In this document: positions 19,756-32,236 of the stretch, piece after piece
How positions within the stretch are numbered: the first letter of the stretch is position 1
Layout: each line of letters begins with the position of its first letter
Assembly: GCF_003574135.1 (NCBI RefSeq)
Contig: NZ_AP018341.1
Span: forward strand, 558,001 to 622,000
Source: a cyanobacterium endosymbiont of Rhopalodia gibberula
GTDB lineage: Bacteria > Cyanobacteriota > Cyanobacteriia > Cyanobacteriales > Microcystaceae
Reading direction: 5' to 3'
DNA length: 64,000 nt
Position numbers and translations under genes: made by a program
The notes under the pieces: generated by a model
Seen by the model: the letters and a program-made list of their open reading frames with translations, nothing else
The model's database searches: none
What the model was told of the DNA's origin: nothing

Positions 19756-20544
19756 ATGCAACTTATTGATACTCATGTCCACATTAACTTCGACGTTTTT
19801 GAGCAAGACCTCGATTTACTCCAAACCCGTTGGCAGGAAGCCGGAGTGGTTCACCTGGTTCATTCGTGTGTTGAACCTAAAGAATTTAAGGGAATACAAG
19901 CTCTAGCGGATCGTTTTCAAAATCAACTGTCTTTTTGCGTAGGGTTACACCCGTTAGATGCTCACAAATGGACATTGACAACTTATGAAGAGATTTTTGC
20001 AGCAGCCCAGTCAGATCCGAGAGTGGTAGCCATTGGGGAAATGGGGCTAGACTTTTATAAAGCAGATAATCAAGACTGGCAAAAGCAAGTATTAGAAGCT
20101 CAACTAGCTATTGCTTACCAACTCGATAAGCCAGTTATTATTCACTGTCGGAATGCCGCAGCTAAGCTACGAGAAATATTGAAGTCATTTTGTACTCATA
20201 GAGGTCCAGTAAAAGGGGTAATCCATTGTTGGAATGGAACACCCGAGGAAACCCAATGGTTTTTAGATCTAGGATTTTACATCAGTTTCAGTGGCATTGT
20301 TACCTTTAAGAGAGCTGCTCAACTTAAGGAAAGTACGTTGGTTGTACCAGATGATCGCCTCCTCATCGAGACTGATTGTCCCTTCCTCGCCCCCGTTCCC
20401 AAACGGGGTAAACGTAATGAACCATCCTACGTTCGTTATGTTGCTGAATTTCTAGCCCAATGGCGAGGAGTATCCTTAGAAAGTCTGGCTCAAAAAACTA
20501 CCCGAAATGCCTGTCAACTATTCCAATTATCGATAGCTCACTAA
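19756..20544 (+). CDS. tatD: TatD-family metal-dependent DNase/hydrolase
   Basis: 262 residues with the TIM-barrel metal ligands of the family: DTHVHIN (residues 4-10), [23 protein letters not shown] and [20 protein letters not shown]. TatD enzymes have 3'-5' exonuclease activity and are linked to DNA repair and RNA quality control. It lies between rpsT and rpoB, its usual cyanobacterial position, with 38 bases to rpoB. All metal ligands appear intact. Confidence 0.92.
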   Translation: MQLIDTHVHINFDVFEQDLDLLQTRWQEAGVVHLVHSCVEPKEFKGIQALADRFQNQLSFCVGLHPLDAHKWTLTTYEEIFAAAQSDPRVVAIGEMGLDFYKADNQDWQKQVLEAQLAIAYQLDKPVIIHCRNAAAKLREILKSFCTHRGPVKGVIHCWNGTPEETQWFLDLGFYISFSGIVTFKRAAQLKESTLVVPDDRLLIETDCPFLAPVPKRGKRNEPSYVRYVAEFLAQWRGVSLESLAQKTTRNACQLFQLSIAH

Positions 20545-20582
20545 GTGTTGATAATGAACAATTAACTCAGTGATAAAGCGCA

Positions 20583-23500
20583 ATGACTAATCTAATCTAT
20601 AACTATGATTTACTCCCAGACTTGATTGAAATTCAACGCTCAAGTTTTATGTGGTTTTTGGAAGAGGGGTTAATCGAAGAGCTCAATAGCTTCTCCCCCA
20701 TCACAGACTATACTGGGAAATTGGAATTACATTTTTTGGGAGAAAACTATAAACTTAAACAGCCAAAATATGATGTTGATGAAGCAAAACGACGTGATAG
20801 CACTTATTCAGTACAAATGTATGTACCAACCCGTTTAATCAATAAAGAAACTGGAGAAATTAAAGAACAAGAAGTATTTATTGGGGATTTACCCTTAATG
20901 ACTGAACGGGGGACCTTCATTATAAATGGAGCAGAACGGGTAATCGTAAACCAGATTGTACGGTCTCCAGGAGTTTATTACAAAGCAGAAACTGATAAGA
21001 ATGGACGACGCACCTATTCAGCTTCTTTAATCCCTAATCGAGGAGCTTGGTTAAAGTTTGAAACTGATAAAAATGGATTAGTATGGGTTAGGATTGATAA
21101 AACACGCAAATTGTCAGCTCAGGTATTACTTAAAGCTATCGGTTTGAGTGACTCGGAAATTTTAGATTCCCTACGCCACCCTGATTTTTATCAACAAACT
21201 TTAGATAAAGAAGGTAACCCTAGCGAAGAAGAAGCTCTGTTGGAATTGTATCGCAAACTACGTCCAGGGGAACCTCCAACCGTTAGTGGGGGACAGCAAC
21301 TACTCGATTCGCGGTTTTTTGACAGTAAGCGATATGATTTAGGACGTGTGGGGCGTTATAAGCTTAATAAAAAACTGCGTCTCAATACGGCTGATACAAT
21401 TCGTGTCTTGAGATCGGAGGATATTTTGTCCGCGATCGATTACTTAATTAATTTAGAATTCGATATTGGTAGTACTGATGATATCGATCACTTAGGGAAC
21501 CGTCGAGTACGCTCCGTGGGAGAACTGCTTCAAAATCAGGTAAGAGTTGGGTTAAATCGTCTAGAAAGGATTATTCGAGAGCGGATGACCGTCAGTGAGT
21601 CTGATAGTCTCACTCCTGCTTCCTTAGTCAATCCTAAACCCTTAGTAGCCGCTATTAAAGAATTTTTTGGCTCTTCCCAATTGTCCCAATTTATGGATCA
21701 AACTAATCCCCTAGCGGAATTGACTCATAAACGCCGAATCTCTGCTTTAGGTCCCGGAGGATTGACCCGGGAACGAGCAGGCTTTGCCGTCAGAGATATT
21801 CATCCATCCCACCACGGGCGAATCTGTCCTGTAGAAACGCCTGAAGGACCTAATGCTGGGTTGATTGGCTCCTTAGCTACCTATGCTAGAGTTAACTCTT
21901 ATGGATTTATTGAAACTCCCTACTATAAGGTGGAGAATAGCCGGGTGCGGCGGGATTTAAACCCAGTATACTTAACTGCTGATGAGGAAGATGACTTACG
22001 GGTTTGTCCTGGGGATGCAGCCACTGATGAAGAGGGTAATATCTTAGGCGATACAGTTCCCATTCGTTACCGTCAAGAATTTTCCACCACCAATCCGGCT
22101 CAGGTGGATTATGTCGCTGTCTCTCCAGTACAGATTGTCTCAGTAGCGACTTCCATGATTCCCTTCCTCGAACATGACGACGCTAACCGGGCTCTGATGG
22201 GGTCAAATATGCAACGCCAAGCGGTTCCTCTTCTACGTCCAGAACGTCCCCTAGTGGGGACTGGATTAGAAGCACAAGCGGCCCGAGATTCAGGAATGGT
22301 AATCGTCAGCCGCACTGATGGGATTGTGACGTATGTGGATGCTTCAGAAATTCGAGTTCGAGTTACAGGACCGGAAAACCACGACAAATTAGGCGATGAA
22401 ATCGTTTATCTTCTACAAAAGTATCAACGGTCTAACCAGGATACGTGTTTAAATCAACGTCCGTTGGTTTATGTTAATGAAGATGTTGTCCCCGGACAAG
22501 TGTTGGCTGATGGCTCAGCCACAGAAGGAGGAGAATTAGCCCTCGGGCAAAATATTCTTGTTGCTTATATGCCATGGGAAGGCTATAACTACGAAGATGC
22601 CATCTTAATCAGTGAGAGACTGGTATACGACGATGTTTATACCAGTATTCACGTTGAAAAGTACGAGATTGAGGCCCGACAGACCAAATTGGGTCCTGAA
22701 GAGATTACCCGAGAAATTCCTAACGTTGGGGAAGATGCGCTAAGAAATCTTGATGAACAAGGAATCATCCGCGTTGGGGCTTGGACAGAAGCTGGAGATA
22801 TTTTGGTGGGAAAAGTGACCCCCAAAGGAGAATCAGACCAACCACCAGAAGAAAAGCTTCTGCGGGCAATTTTTGGAGAAAAAGCTAGGGATGTGCGGGA
22901 TAACTCCCTACGGGTTCCTAACGGAGAGAAAGGTCGCGTAGTTGATGTACGGGTATTTACCCGTGAACAGGGAGATGAATTGCCCCCAGGAGCCAACATG
23001 GTTGTTAGGGTTTACGTCGCTCAAAAGCGGAAAATTCAAGTAGGGGATAAAATGGCAGGTCGTCACGGAAATAAAGGAATTATTTCCCGAATTATGCCTA
23101 TTGAAGATATGCCTTATCTTCCCGATGGTCGTCCTGTCGATATTGTGCTTAATCCTCTGGGAGTTCCCTCAAGAATGAATGTTGGTCAAGTTTTTGAATG
23201 CCTACTGGGTTGGGCAGGAGAAAATTTAGGAGTTAGGTCTAAGATTACTCCCTTTGACGAAATGTATGGCGCCGAAGCGTCACGAAATACCGTTCATGGT
23301 TTGTTGAAAAAGGCCTCACAAAAACATAAGCGAAGTTGGATTTATCAGCCAGAAAATCCCGGCAAAATACAGGTGTTTGATGGGCGTACGGGAGAACCAT
23401 TCGATCGCCCAGTCACTGTTGGACAGGCCTATATGCTGAAACTGGTTCACTTAGTGGACGATAAGATTCATGCTCGCTCAACTGGTCCTTATTCCTTAGT

Positions 23501-23894
23501 GACCCAACAACCTCTCGGTGGAAAAGCCCAACAAGGGGGACAACGGTTTGGAGAAATGGAGGTATGGGCTTTAGAAGCTTACGGTGCGGCTTATACCCTT
23601 CAGGAATTATTAACCGTTAAGTCTGACGATATGCAAGGACGCAATGAGGCCCTTAATGCAATCGTTAAAGGGAAGCCTATTCCTGAACCGGGAACCCCTG
23701 AATCCTTCAAAGTGTTGATGCGAGAATTACAATCCTTGGGTTTAGATATTGCCGTTCATAAAGTGGAGACTTCAGCTGATGGGACTAGCCGAGACGTGGA
23801 AGTTGACTTGATGGTGGATACTCAGCGTCGGACACCAAATCGTCCTACCTATGAGTCGTTGACTACCGAAGACCTTGAAGAAGAAGAAGCCTGA
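20583..23894 (+). CDS. rpoB: RNA polymerase beta subunit
   Basis: The catalytic beta subunit, 1103 residues, the usual cyanobacterial length and shorter than the E. coli form. Landmarks are [21 protein letters not shown], the fork and rifampicin region [25 protein letters not shown] (about 378-402), the catalytic loop [15 protein letters not shown] (about 821-835), and the C-terminal clamp [21 protein letters not shown]. Only 84 bases separate it from rpoC2. As in Synechocystis, rpoC1 is not between them and must lie elsewhere. Confidence 0.97.
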   Translation: MTNLIYNYDLLPDLIEIQRSSFMWFLEEGLIEELNSFSPITDYTGKLELHFLGENYKLKQPKYDVDEAKRRDSTYSVQMYVPTRLINKETGEIKEQEVFIGDLPLMTERGTFIINGAERVIVNQIVRSPGVYYKAETDKNGRRTYSASLIPNRGAWLKFETDKNGLVWVRIDKTRKLSAQVLLKAIGLSDSEILDSLRHPDFYQQTLDKEGNPSEEEALLELYRKLRPGEPPTVSGGQQLLDSRFFDSKRYDLGRVGRYKLNKKLRLNTADTIRVLRSEDILSAIDYLINLEFDIGSTDDIDHLGNRRVRSVGELLQNQVRVGLNRLERIIRERMTVSESDSLTPASLVNPKPLVAAIKEFFGSSQLSQFMDQTNPLAELTHKRRISALGPGGLTRERAGFAVRDIHPSHHGRICPVETPEGPNAGLIGSLATYARVNSYGFIETPYYKVENSRVRRDLNPVYLTADEEDDLRVCPGDAATDEEGNILGDTVPIRYRQEFSTTNPAQVDYVAVSPVQIVSVATSMIPFLEHDDANRALMGSNMQRQAVPLLRPERPLVGTGLEAQAARDSGMVIVSRTDGIVTYVDASEIRVRVTGPENHDKLGDEIVYLLQKYQRSNQDTCLNQRPLVYVNEDVVPGQVLADGSATEGGELALGQNILVAYMPWEGYNYEDAILISERLVYDDVYTSIHVEKYEIEARQTKLGPEEITREIPNVGEDALRNLDEQGIIRVGAWTEAGDILVGKVTPKGESDQPPEEKLLRAIFGEKARDVRDNSLRVPNGEKGRVVDVRVFTREQGDELPPGANMVVRVYVAQKRKIQVGDKMAGRHGNKGIISRIMPIEDMPYLPDGRPVDIVLNPLGVPSRMNVGQVFECLLGWAGENLGVRSKITPFDEMYGAEASRNTVHGLLKKASQKHKRSWIYQPENPGKIQVFDGRTGEPFDRPVTVGQAYMLKLVHLVDDKIHARSTGPYSLVTQQPLGGKAQQGGQRFGEMEVWALEAYGAAYTLQELLTVKSDDMQGRNEALNAIVKGKPIPEPGTPESFKVLMRELQSLGLDIAVHKVETSADGTSRDVEVDLMVDTQRRTPNRPTYESLTTEDLEEEEA

Positions 23895-23978
23895 ACGGTA
23901 AATAGTAAGTAAAAATTGGACAACAGGGCAATCTAAAACTTAACTATCAACTATTAACTGTTAACACATCAAAAAAAT

Positions 23979-26900
23979 ATGACATTCTATAATCACATCG
24001 TTGATAAGGGTTGTTTGAAAAAGTTAATTGCTTGGGCTTACCGGAATTATGGGTCTGCGCGAAGCTCTCAAATGGCTGATAATTTAAAAGATTTAGGATT
24101 TTGCTATGCTACGAAAGCTGGGGTGTCGATTAGTATTGATGACTTAACAATTCCCCCCACCAAACGGGGATTACTCGATAGTGCTGAACAATCAATACGT
24201 ATCACCCAGGATCGCTATGCTAAAGGAGAAATTACTGAGGTTGAACGCTTTACCAAGGTAATTGATACTTGGAATAGTACCTCAGAAGAACTAAAAAATG
24301 AAGTAATTCGGAACTTTCAAGAAACCGATCCCCTCAATTCGGTATATATGATGGCATTTTCTGGCGCACGAGGAAATATGAGCCAAGTACGTCAATTAGT
24401 GGGTATGCGAGGCTTGATGGCTGATCCTCAAGGGGAAATTATTGACTTACCCATTAAAACTAACTTCCGAGAAGGGTTAACCGTAACAGAATATGTTATC
24501 TCTTCCTATGGGGCACGTAAAGGCTTAGTAGATACAGCACTACGAACAGCCGACTCAGGCTATTTAACTCGTCGTTTAGTCGATGTTTCCCAAGATGTGA
24601 TTGTGAGGGAGATAGATTGTGGAACTAAGCGGGGACTGAAAGTGGTTGCTATGAAAGATGGTGATCGTGTCAAAATTCCTCTAGTAGACCGTTTATTAGG
24701 ACGGGTGTTAGCCGAAGATGTTGTCGTAGATGGGCAAGTGTTAGTCCAGCGCAATCAAAGCATTGATCCAGAGCTTGCCTCCTTGATCAGCGAACATGTC
24801 GAAGAAGTCATGGTGCGATCTCCTTTAACTTGTGAGGCAGCTCGCTCAGTCTGTCAACAGTGCTATGGTTGGAGTCTAGCTGTTGGTCGTCTCGTGGATT
24901 TAGGGGAAGCAGTAGGCATTATTGCTGCCCAATCCATCGGAGAACCAGGGACACAACTAACTATGCGGACTTTCCACACTGGAGGAGTCTTTACCGGAGA
25001 AGTAGCTAGGGTGATAAAAGCCCCCAATAACGGAACCGTAACTTGGGGAAAAGGATTGAGCACTCGTAAGGTACGGACTCGTCATGGAGATGAAGCCTTC
25101 CAAGTAGAAATTGCAGGGGATATCATTTGGACTCCAAACGGCTCAGGAAAAAAAGTATCCAACTCTGTTACCCCAGGCTCCTTTATCTTTGTGGCTGATG
25201 GAACAGTAGTTAGCCCAGATCAGCTATTAGCTGAAGTGACTAATGCGCGGGTACAAAAGTCAACTGAACGGGCAACCAAAGATGTAACCACTGATTTAGC
25301 AGGGGAAGTGCTTTTTGCCCAGTTAATGCCAGAAGAAAAAACAGATCGCCAGGGGAATAGCACCCGTATTGCTCAACGGGGGGGATTACTGTGGGTGCTG
25401 TCAGGACAAGTCTATAACTTGCCGCCAGCGGCGGAACCAGTCGTCGCTAACGGAGATAAGGTTAAACCAGGGACAATTTTAGCGGAAACGAAATTGGTCT
25501 CAACGAGTGGAGGTGTAGTGCGCACCGCTACCGGTAGTCGTGAAATTGAGATTATTACGGCCTCAGTTTTATTAGATCAAGCTGAAGTCAAAATGGAAGG
25601 TACCGGAGGTCGAGAACAATATATTATTCATACGGCTGATGGACAGCAATTTTTATTGTTAGCAGCTCCTCAAACTAAAGTACAAAATCATGCCATCATT
25701 GCTGAATTAATTGATGATCGCTATCAGACTAATACTGGCGGAATTTTACGCTATGGTGGCATTGAGGTATCCAAAGGAAGTCGTAAGACAGGGTATGAAG
25801 TAACTAAAGGAGGAAGTTTGTTATGGATTCCTGAAGAAACTCATGAAGTTAATAAAGATATTTCATTACTCTTATCCGAAGATGGACAGTTTGTTGAAGC
25901 AGGAACTGAAGTCGTCAAAGATATTTTCTGTGGCAGCAGTGGAGTGGTCGAAGTAGTTCAAAAAAATGATATTCTTCGAGAAATTATTATTAAACCGGGA
26001 GACTTTTACTTTGATGTTGACCCAGACAAGGTTGGCATTGAGGACGGCGCGTTAATTCCTCCGGGAACTCAAGTTTTACCTGATGTTACTACTGGAAGTC
26101 TGTGTCAAGGAGAATGGATTGAAAGTCCCGATGGATTGGGCTTGCTACTGCGTCCAGTTGAAGAATATCTTGTTTCAGACGAACCATTAGCTCCTTCTCA
26201 AGGCTCCATTAATGATGCTCGGGGACGGACCATTGAGTTACTTCCTTGTCAGAAACTATTTTTTAAAGACGGGGAACGGGTTAAGTCAGTCGATGGTACC
26301 CAGTTGTTAAGTACCCAGCTAGTCTTAGAAATTGATCAAAAAGAATCGGAGCATGGAACGAATCTCGTAGCTGATATTGAATTAAAAACTGATGAAGACG
26401 CTGACTGTCAACGATTACAGTTAGTTATTTTGGAATCTTTGGTGTTGCGTCGAGATCTTGATAGTGATCCTCACGGAGGCAAGATCCAAACTAATGTGCT
26501 GGTATCTAATGGGGAGCAGATTCCTCCTGGGGCTGTAGTGGCTAAGACAGAAATTCAGTGTACTTCCGTCGGTGAAGTACGAGGGATCAAGCAGGGAATT
26601 GAAGCAATTCGCCGAATTCTAGTAGTACGTGATGACGATTTAGAAACCATTACCGTTGATGAAAAACCCATCGTTGGTCCAGAAGACCTGATGGTAGCTG
26701 ATGCTGAGTTAGCCGCCGGCATCAAAGTACGGTCGTCGGGGCGGGTGGTAGCCGTTTCCCAAACTCAGGATAATTCAAGGTTCGAAGTTGTTTTACGTAG
26801 AGCTCGGCCTTATCGGGTCTCTCCTGGAGCTATTTTGCATATTGACGATGGAGATTTAGTGCAACGGGGGGATAATTTAGTTCTATTGGTGTTTGAACGT

Positions 26901-27920
26901 TCGAAAACTGGGGATATTATCCAAGGGCTGCCTCGAATTGAGGAATTGTTAGAAGCTCGTAAACCGAAGGAGGGTTGTGTATTAGCCCGGAAACCAGGGA
27001 TTACTCAAGTTGAGTATTCAGATGATGAAATGGTGGATGTTAAGATTATTGAAGATGACGGAACGGTGAGTGAATATCCCATTCTCCCTTCCCAAAATGT
27101 GATGGTGTCTGATGGAACTCGTGTGGAAGTCGGTGATCAGTTGACTGATGGACCTGCGAATCCCCATGAAATCCTAGAAGTATTTTTTAATTATTATGTG
27201 GACTTGCTAGGGGTTTATGAAGCAGCTCTTAAAGGATTACGAGCTGCCCAAAAATTCTTGGTAAATCAAGTGCAAATGGTTTATCAGTCCCAAGGAATTG
27301 ATATTTCTGATAAGCATATTGAAGTCATTGTTCGCCAGATGACCGCTAAGGTTCGGGTAGATGATGGAGGAGATACCACCATGTTACCGGGAGAATTAGT
27401 TGAGTTGCGCCAAATTGAACAGGTCAATGAGGCGATGGCTATCACAGGAGGTGCACCCGCCCGATATACCCCAATCCTTTTGGGAATTACCAAAGCTTCG
27501 TTAAATACAGACTCGTTTATTAGTGCAGCTTCTTTCCAAGAGACGACTAGGGTTTTGACCGAGGCAGCGATTGAAGGTAAATCCGACTGGTTACGAGGTC
27601 TCAAAGAAAATGTGATTATCGGTCGTTTAATCCCAGCTGGAACTGGTTTTCATACCCATGAGGACTTCTCCATGGGGGATGTAGAAATCGACTCAGAACG
27701 GCTATTCCGTTCTACTTCACATAATAATAGTGAATTGGAAAAATCTTGCTCATGGGAGTCTTTAGCTTCCTCCTCAGACTCTAACCCATCAGGACATTTA
27801 TTAAATTCCAATTTAAATGAAGTAGACGAGCATATGGTTCTTGATGATAATATTGCCCGTGCTTACACTAAATCTGATATTCCTTGGGAACTTGATTCTG
27901 ATATTTCTGATACTCTTTGA
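23979..27920 (+). CDS. rpoC2: RNA polymerase beta'' subunit (cyanobacterial RpoC2)
   Basis: The C-terminal half of beta', a separate chain in cyanobacteria and plastids. The 1313 residues start [11 protein letters not shown], the typical N-terminus. Landmarks are [20 protein letters not shown] (about 129-148), the trigger-loop region [20 protein letters not shown] (about 311-330), the long cyanobacterial insertion that follows, and the C-terminal [14 protein letters not shown] and [20 protein letters not shown]. The gene is intact and ends in a strong terminator. It must pair with rpoC1 encoded elsewhere. Confidence 0.97.
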   Translation: MTFYNHIVDKGCLKKLIAWAYRNYGSARSSQMADNLKDLGFCYATKAGVSISIDDLTIPPTKRGLLDSAEQSIRITQDRYAKGEITEVERFTKVIDTWNSTSEELKNEVIRNFQETDPLNSVYMMAFSGARGNMSQVRQLVGMRGLMADPQGEIIDLPIKTNFREGLTVTEYVISSYGARKGLVDTALRTADSGYLTRRLVDVSQDVIVREIDCGTKRGLKVVAMKDGDRVKIPLVDRLLGRVLAEDVVVDGQVLVQRNQSIDPELASLISEHVEEVMVRSPLTCEAARSVCQQCYGWSLAVGRLVDLGEAVGIIAAQSIGEPGTQLTMRTFHTGGVFTGEVARVIKAPNNGTVTWGKGLSTRKVRTRHGDEAFQVEIAGDIIWTPNGSGKKVSNSVTPGSFIFVADGTVVSPDQLLAEVTNARVQKSTERATKDVTTDLAGEVLFAQLMPEEKTDRQGNSTRIAQRGGLLWVLSGQVYNLPPAAEPVVANGDKVKPGTILAETKLVSTSGGVVRTATGSREIEIITASVLLDQAEVKMEGTGGREQYIIHTADGQQFLLLAAPQTKVQNHAIIAELIDDRYQTNTGGILRYGGIEVSKGSRKTGYEVTKGGSLLWIPEETHEVNKDISLLLSEDGQFVEAGTEVVKDIFCGSSGVVEVVQKNDILREIIIKPGDFYFDVDPDKVGIEDGALIPPGTQVLPDVTTGSLCQGEWIESPDGLGLLLRPVEEYLVSDEPLAPSQGSINDARGRTIELLPCQKLFFKDGERVKSVDGTQLLSTQLVLEIDQKESEHGTNLVADIELKTDEDADCQRLQLVILESLVLRRDLDSDPHGGKIQTNVLVSNGEQIPPGAVVAKTEIQCTSVGEVRGIKQGIEAIRRILVVRDDDLETITVDEKPIVGPEDLMVADAELAAGIKVRSSGRVVAVSQTQDNSRFEVVLRRARPYRVSPGAILHIDDGDLVQRGDNLVLLVFERSKTGDIIQGLPRIEELLEARKPKEGCVLARKPGITQVEYSDDEMVDVKIIEDDGTVSEYPILPSQNVMVSDGTRVEVGDQLTDGPANPHEILEVFFNYYVDLLGVYEAALKGLRAAQKFLVNQVQMVYQSQGIDISDKHIEVIVRQMTAKVRVDDGGDTTMLPGELVELRQIEQVNEAMAITGGAPARYTPILLGITKASLNTDSFISAASFQETTRVLTEAAIEGKSDWLRGLKENVIIGRLIPAGTGFHTHEDFSMGDVEIDSERLFRSTSHNNSELEKSCSWESLASSSDSNPSGHLLNSNLNEVDEHMVLDDNIARAYTKSDIPWELDSDISDTL

Positions 27921-28271
27921 GAATTTGATTCTAATACTCACGGAGTAAGATGACATTGGATTAGCGTGAGTTCAACTTAGAGGGTTTATTAAACCCTCAA
28001 ACCAGGCCTTCAGTAAAACCGAAGGACTAGTTTGAGGGAAATTTTTTTATAAAAACCAGGTCAATAAATAAAGTCTTATTAGACTTTTTTGAAGTGGGAG
28101 AATTACCAGCTTTTAGCCAATGACTGGCGTTTAGATAAAGCGATATAAAATTAAATAAATCGTCAATATAACCTCAGTTAGATACTAGAAGTTAGGTTAA
28201 AATATAGGAAAATAACAGTTAAGTGTCATTAACATAAATACTTGATTGTTATTAAACAAGCGAGAGAACTT
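27921..28271. other. Intergenic with the rpoC2 terminator
   Basis: Besides the terminator at 27994-28048, the spacer before the response regulator shows no clear feature. Confidence 0.5.
27994..28048 (+). terminator. Rho-independent terminator of rpoB-rpoC2
   Basis: The outer stem CCCTCAAAC (27994-28002) pairs with GTTTGAGGG (28030-28038). The inner stem CCTTC pairs with GAAGG. A run of seven T follows at 28042-28048. An AGGGTTTATTAAACCCT palindrome overlaps the left arm. Confidence 0.85.
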
Positions 28272-28967
28272 ATGTCAAATCCTGGGAAGATATTGTTAGT
28301 AGATGATGAACCTGGAATCCGTGAATCTACACAAGCTTACTTAGAATATAGTGGAGATTTTGAAGTTGAAGTTGCCAGTAGTGCTAATCAAGCCTGGGAA
28401 CTTATTGAGAAAACCATCCCTGATTTAGTTATTTCTGATATTATGATGCCACAGATAGATGGCTACCAATTTTTACAAAAACTTCGAGAAGATGCCAGAT
28501 ATAAAGCCCTTCCCGTTGTTTTTTTAACCGCTAGGGGAATGACTCCAGATCGCATTCGCGGATATCAGTCCGGTTGTGATGCTTACTTATCTAAACCCTT
28601 TGATCCCGAAGAATTAGAAGCTATCATTAAAAGTCTACTTGAACGCCGACAAGTCAGTATTCAGTCAAGTGGTGAAACAACAAAATTAGAAGAAATTGCC
28701 CAGGAGATTCGAGAACTTAAAGCGCAAATTGTTCAACAGCCTCATTTAATAACTACTCCTCCCCCCCTTAAAATTGAATTAACGCCGCGAGAACAAAGTG
28801 TTTTAGATCTGGTAGCAGAAGGGCTGATGAATAAGGAGATTGCCGTGCGTTTGAATACCAGTGTGAGGAATGTAGAAAAATATGTTAGTCGTTTGTTTGG
28901 TAAAACAGAAACTAATAGTCGAACAGAACTAGTCCGTTTTGCCCTCAAACACGGACTAACCAATTGA
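28272..28967 (+). CDS. NarL-type response regulator, probably Rre1/Ycf29-like
   Basis: 231 residues from ATG 28272; an in-frame upstream start at 28242 lacks family residues. The receiver domain (about 5-125) has DDE near the N-terminus, the phospho-acceptor Asp in VISDIMMP, the switch Thr in FLTARG and Lys in LSKPFDPEE. After a short coiled linker (about 140-165), a LuxR/NarL helix-turn-helix follows (LTPREQSVLDLVAEGL, NKEIAVRLNTSVRNVEKYV). The domain set and the N-terminus MSNPGKILLVDDEPGIRES fit the Ycf29/Rre1 group, a conserved cyanobacterial and plastid stress regulator. That subgroup call is from memory of family features. No kinase is adjacent. Confidence 0.8.
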   Translation: MSNPGKILLVDDEPGIRESTQAYLEYSGDFEVEVASSANQAWELIEKTIPDLVISDIMMPQIDGYQFLQKLREDARYKALPVVFLTARGMTPDRIRGYQSGCDAYLSKPFDPEELEAIIKSLLERRQVSIQSSGETTKLEEIAQEIRELKAQIVQQPHLITTPPPLKIELTPREQSVLDLVAEGLMNKEIAVRLNTSVRNVEKYVSRLFGKTETNSRTELVRFALKHGLTN

Positions 28968-29507
28968 AATATAATCATTAATTAATGGGTAGAAACATCA
29001 ATACTGAGAGAATTTTAGGGGTTTCTTGTATAAGGGTTTAATTAAACTTTGTTAGTTATTTTACTACCGAAATTTATTTCTTTACACTGAGAACATACTT
29101 ATGCTAGGACAGTAACTTTAACGAATGTAAAGTAATAATTTAGAATCAATTTTTTAATTCTAGTTTTTTAGAATATTTTATGTTCTCTGTATATTTAGCA
29201 AAATTATGTTGATCTATTTGATTTAATTGTGCTGTTTTTATCGATGTGCTTGTTCGTGTATCTAAAAATTGAAATTAGTTTTATAGCTGATTGACTTTAT
29301 TATTTATCCTAATAGGTCAACATAAGTTCAAGGAAAAGTTAGGAAGAAAAAGGGAAGTGGAACTTATTAAAAAAAGGGGACTCTTCCTGCAATAGTTATG
29401 AATGATTTTATCATTATTTCTATTGCAATTGCCTCTTATTACTCGGAACATCGGATTCTAAAAGAACTTTATATACTACAAAGTACAAAGTCTCCCTAAC
29501 GCAAAAA
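28968..29507. other. AT-rich spacer, nothing recognised
   Basis: There is a weak hairpin, ATTCTA/TAGAAT, near 29157-29173 with T-rich sequence, and no open frame of note. Confidence 0.4.
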
Positions 29508-29580
29508 TGCCAGGAGGCGGATTTGAACCGCCGACACGAGGATTTTCAGTCCACTGCTCTACCAACTGAGCTATCCCGGC
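29508..29580 (-). tRNA. trnF: tRNA-Phe (GAA)
   Basis: On the minus strand a 73-base cloverleaf begins GCCGGGATAGCTCAGTTGG. It has the anticodon loop CTGAAAA (anticodon GAA), a T arm GGCGGTTCAAATCCGCC and discriminator A. The acceptor stem pairs fully, with one G-U. CCA is not encoded. Confidence 0.96.
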
Positions 29581-31240
29581 AACTAACTTTTTTAATCATT
29601 TATAAGCCTAGCAAAAATTTAAGTTAATTGCAAGAAGAAAAATAAAATTTTCTGCAATTTCCTTTTGGAGGCTATCTTAGCCTAATTAAGTTTTACGTTC
29701 GACGTGCTTGGAGAGATCAATAATATAGGAATTATCCGTCTATAAATTACGTACAATGTATTTTATCTACAAAAGATGAAGCGGCAATCATGACATTAAG
29801 ATTAAATCAAAATTATTCAATAATTACCAATTATATTAAAAAATAAGAAAACTAAATTTTAGTATAAATACTCTCAAGCAAAATAAAAATTAACTTCAAT
29901 AGATAATTCACTTTGATATTAATCATCAATTAACTTTTTAAATTTTATTAATTCTAACCTGATAAAACAGTAGCGATATTCAACGATTGAATAAATTATC
30001 TTTAATTGAATGGATAAACTTTTATTAACTCCAAAGACTTAATTTTAGTCTTTAAATACAAAGCATAGAGATCTAAAAAAATAGATACTTATTCTTGGTA
30101 AGAGTTTAGATAAATAAACTCCTATTTTTAAAAATATCTTTATACTGTCAGTTTTTTTTTCCTTATTTTTATTGATTACATTATTTTTTGAGATAAATTA
30201 TATTTGGGTTTATACATTAATGCATGATTTCTATAAAACTATCATTTTTACATAGATTAATTAATAACCAATAAATACAACTATTAAAAATGTGTATGAT
30301 CAGCAATTCATTAGATAGTATTTTACTTAATAAAATTTTGATAAAATAGCTAATTTATAAGTAAAGTCTATCAAAAATTAACTTATAAATTAATAATTAT
30401 TTACCGTTAAGATAATTGTTAATATCACAATGCCTTGTAAAATTAAATTCGAATAGAGAATATTTATTAGATAACTAAAAAAATAAATGAAGAAGTATAT
30501 ACAGAAAATTGTCTTAGAAAAGTTTTAAGCTAAAAAGGAGAGGTTTTTAAAAAAAGTTCGAATACTATTGTCATCATCTGAGATTAAAATATAGAATAGG
30601 GGTAGTTTCTTAAAAAAGAATATTTTTAAAAGTTAAAAAATAGAAAACCTATATATAGGAACTGAAGTAAATATATAGTTTTTTACAAAAAAAGAGTTGA
30701 ATTATAGTAAAAAAAATAAAAAATTTTTCGAGAGTTACTATCAAATATTTGATGGTTTTCCTTCCAAAAAATATTATAAAAAAGTTAAAATATTCCGTAA
30801 TAAATACTATTACATGATTTTATCAGTATTATATAGTGTAGGATATAATATTCTTATTTTCGTAATCTATAGCCTATTTAAATCCTAAATATAACAAACT
30901 ATTAGGTTTTAGTGTACCCTGGATTAGGAAACAATTATTCATTGCAAGCAATGAATGACTTAGCGAATAATTTTCTGTAATATTTTTACTTAAAAAACTT
31001 TTATTTTTCTTCAAATTAATTTGATTGATTCTATATTAACATCTTGATTTTAGAAAAATAAAAGTTAAAAAAGGTCAGTTAAAAGTTATTTAATTAACAA
31101 ATATTAAATATTTGTTAATTAAACTTAAATGAGTTAGAATATTGGACATCATAGTCTAAATTTAGAGTAACAGCAAAAAGAATTTTATGTTTGCAGAAAG
31201 AGTGTAAACAAAGGTTAACTAGTTTGACTTAAAAATTAAA
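29581..31240. other. 1.7-kb very AT-rich desert
   Basis: Long A and T runs with stops in all frames. The 63-codon frame at 30697-30888 starts with TTG, is almost all K, Y, F, I and N, and is not credible. The only structured element is the palindrome at 31089-31123. Confidence 0.45.
31089..31123. repeat. 35-bp near-perfect palindrome upstream of the dam-like gene
   Basis: TTTAATTAACAAATATT (31089-31105) is the exact reverse complement of 31107-31123 around a single base. It ends 117 bases before the methylase start, so it could be an operator, a relic terminator or a cruciform-forming site. Confidence 0.5.
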
Positions 31241-32236
31241 ATGAAATATAAAAAAAAAATTTGTCAAATCAAACAATTACAATCTTTTTATAATCTAGAA
31301 AATTCCAAAAGACTTAAAGCTTATCCTGTGCTAAAATGGGCAGGAGGAAAGATGAAATTACTACCACAAATCCAAAAGCAATATCCCTCAAAACTACAAC
31401 AAGGTTCTCTAAAAACGTACATAGAACCTTTTGTTGGAGGAGCTTCTGTCTTTTTTGATGTTTACTATCATTTTAATATTGAAAAAGCTTATTTTTTTGA
31501 TAAAAATACTGAGTTAATTATTCTATACAAAGTTATTAAAAATAACGCCGAGTTACTAATTGATAGATTATCTAAAATAAAAGAAAAGTATCTAAATTTA
31601 ACTGAAGAGAAAAGAAAAAATTTTTACTATCAATCTAGAAACGATTACAATACTTTTGATAAGAAAGTTGATACTGATATTCATCAGAGAAATTGGGTAG
31701 AACGTGCTGCTCTAACAATCTTTCTTAACCGTACTTGTTTTAATGGCTTGTATCGAGTAAATCGAAAGGGTTTGTTCAATGTCCCTATGGGTAAATATAA
31801 AAACCCAGCCATACTCAACAGCAGCAATATTAGGGCTGTTAGTCAAGCATTAAAAATTGTAGAAATTAAACAATGTGATTTTTCCGAAGTCCTAAAATAT
31901 GCAAATAAAAATACTTTTATTTATTATGATCCTCCTTATCGTTCTATTAGTAAAACTGCTACTTTTAATGCTTATAGTTCTTTAGATTTTAAAGATAATG
32001 AACAACGACGGTTAAGAGATCTTTTTATCGAAGTATCTAAGAAAGGATCTTATCAAATGTTAAGTAATTCTGATCCAACCAATTATATTGAAGATTTTTT
32101 TTTCGATGAATTATATTGTGAGTTTAATATTAAACGCATTCTTGCTTCACGGATGATTAACTCTAAGGGGAATAGTCGTGGTAAAATCAGAGAGATTCTC
32201 GTAACAAATTATTCAGACTATATCAATAAAATTTAA
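31241..32236 (+). CDS. D12-class adenine-N6 DNA methyltransferase (Dam-like)
   Basis: 331 residues with the D12-class motifs in Dam order. The SAM-site entry PVLKWAGGKMKLLP and motif I EPFVGGASVFFD are followed by the recognition segment with FLNRTCFNGLYRVNRKGLFNVPMG (about 164-187), then the catalytic DPPY motif IYYDPPYRS (about 226-234). The class methylates adenine in GATC. Synechocystis has an orphan Dam-like enzyme of this type. No restriction endonuclease gene adjoins it, so it looks like an orphan methylase. The lysine-rich N-terminal 25 residues may be an extension; a later start is possible. Codon use is as AT-rich as its surroundings. Confidence 0.85.
   Translation: MKYKKKICQIKQLQSFYNLENSKRLKAYPVLKWAGGKMKLLPQIQKQYPSKLQQGSLKTYIEPFVGGASVFFDVYYHFNIEKAYFFDKNTELIILYKVIKNNAELLIDRLSKIKEKYLNLTEEKRKNFYYQSRNDYNTFDKKVDTDIHQRNWVERAALTIFLNRTCFNGLYRVNRKGLFNVPMGKYKNPAILNSSNIRAVSQALKIVEIKQCDFSEVLKYANKNTFIYYDPPYRSISKTATFNAYSSLDFKDNEQRRLRDLFIEVSKKGSYQMLSNSDPTNYIEDFFFDELYCEFNIKRILASRMINSKGNSRGKIREILVTNYSDYINKI

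Noticed and set aside
22649-22999. 116-codon minus-strand frame inside rpoB
   Set aside because: Opposite-strand shadow of a strongly supported gene; the same applies to the other long antisense frames in rpoB, rpoC2, metH, gatB and lpdA.
24000-24100. Possible missing rpoC1 as a deletion or assembly gap between rpoB and rpoC2
   Set aside because: Both genes have normal ends and spacing, and the same split exists in Synechocystis, so it is a lineage trait.
30697-30888. 63-codon frame with a hydrophobic end
   Set aside because: TTG start inside poly-A/T sequence; almost only K, Y, F, I and N.
29581-31240. CRISPR-like or tandem repeats in the AT-rich deserts
   Set aside because: Runs of A and T look repetitive, but I found no regularly spaced repeat units here or elsewhere in the window.
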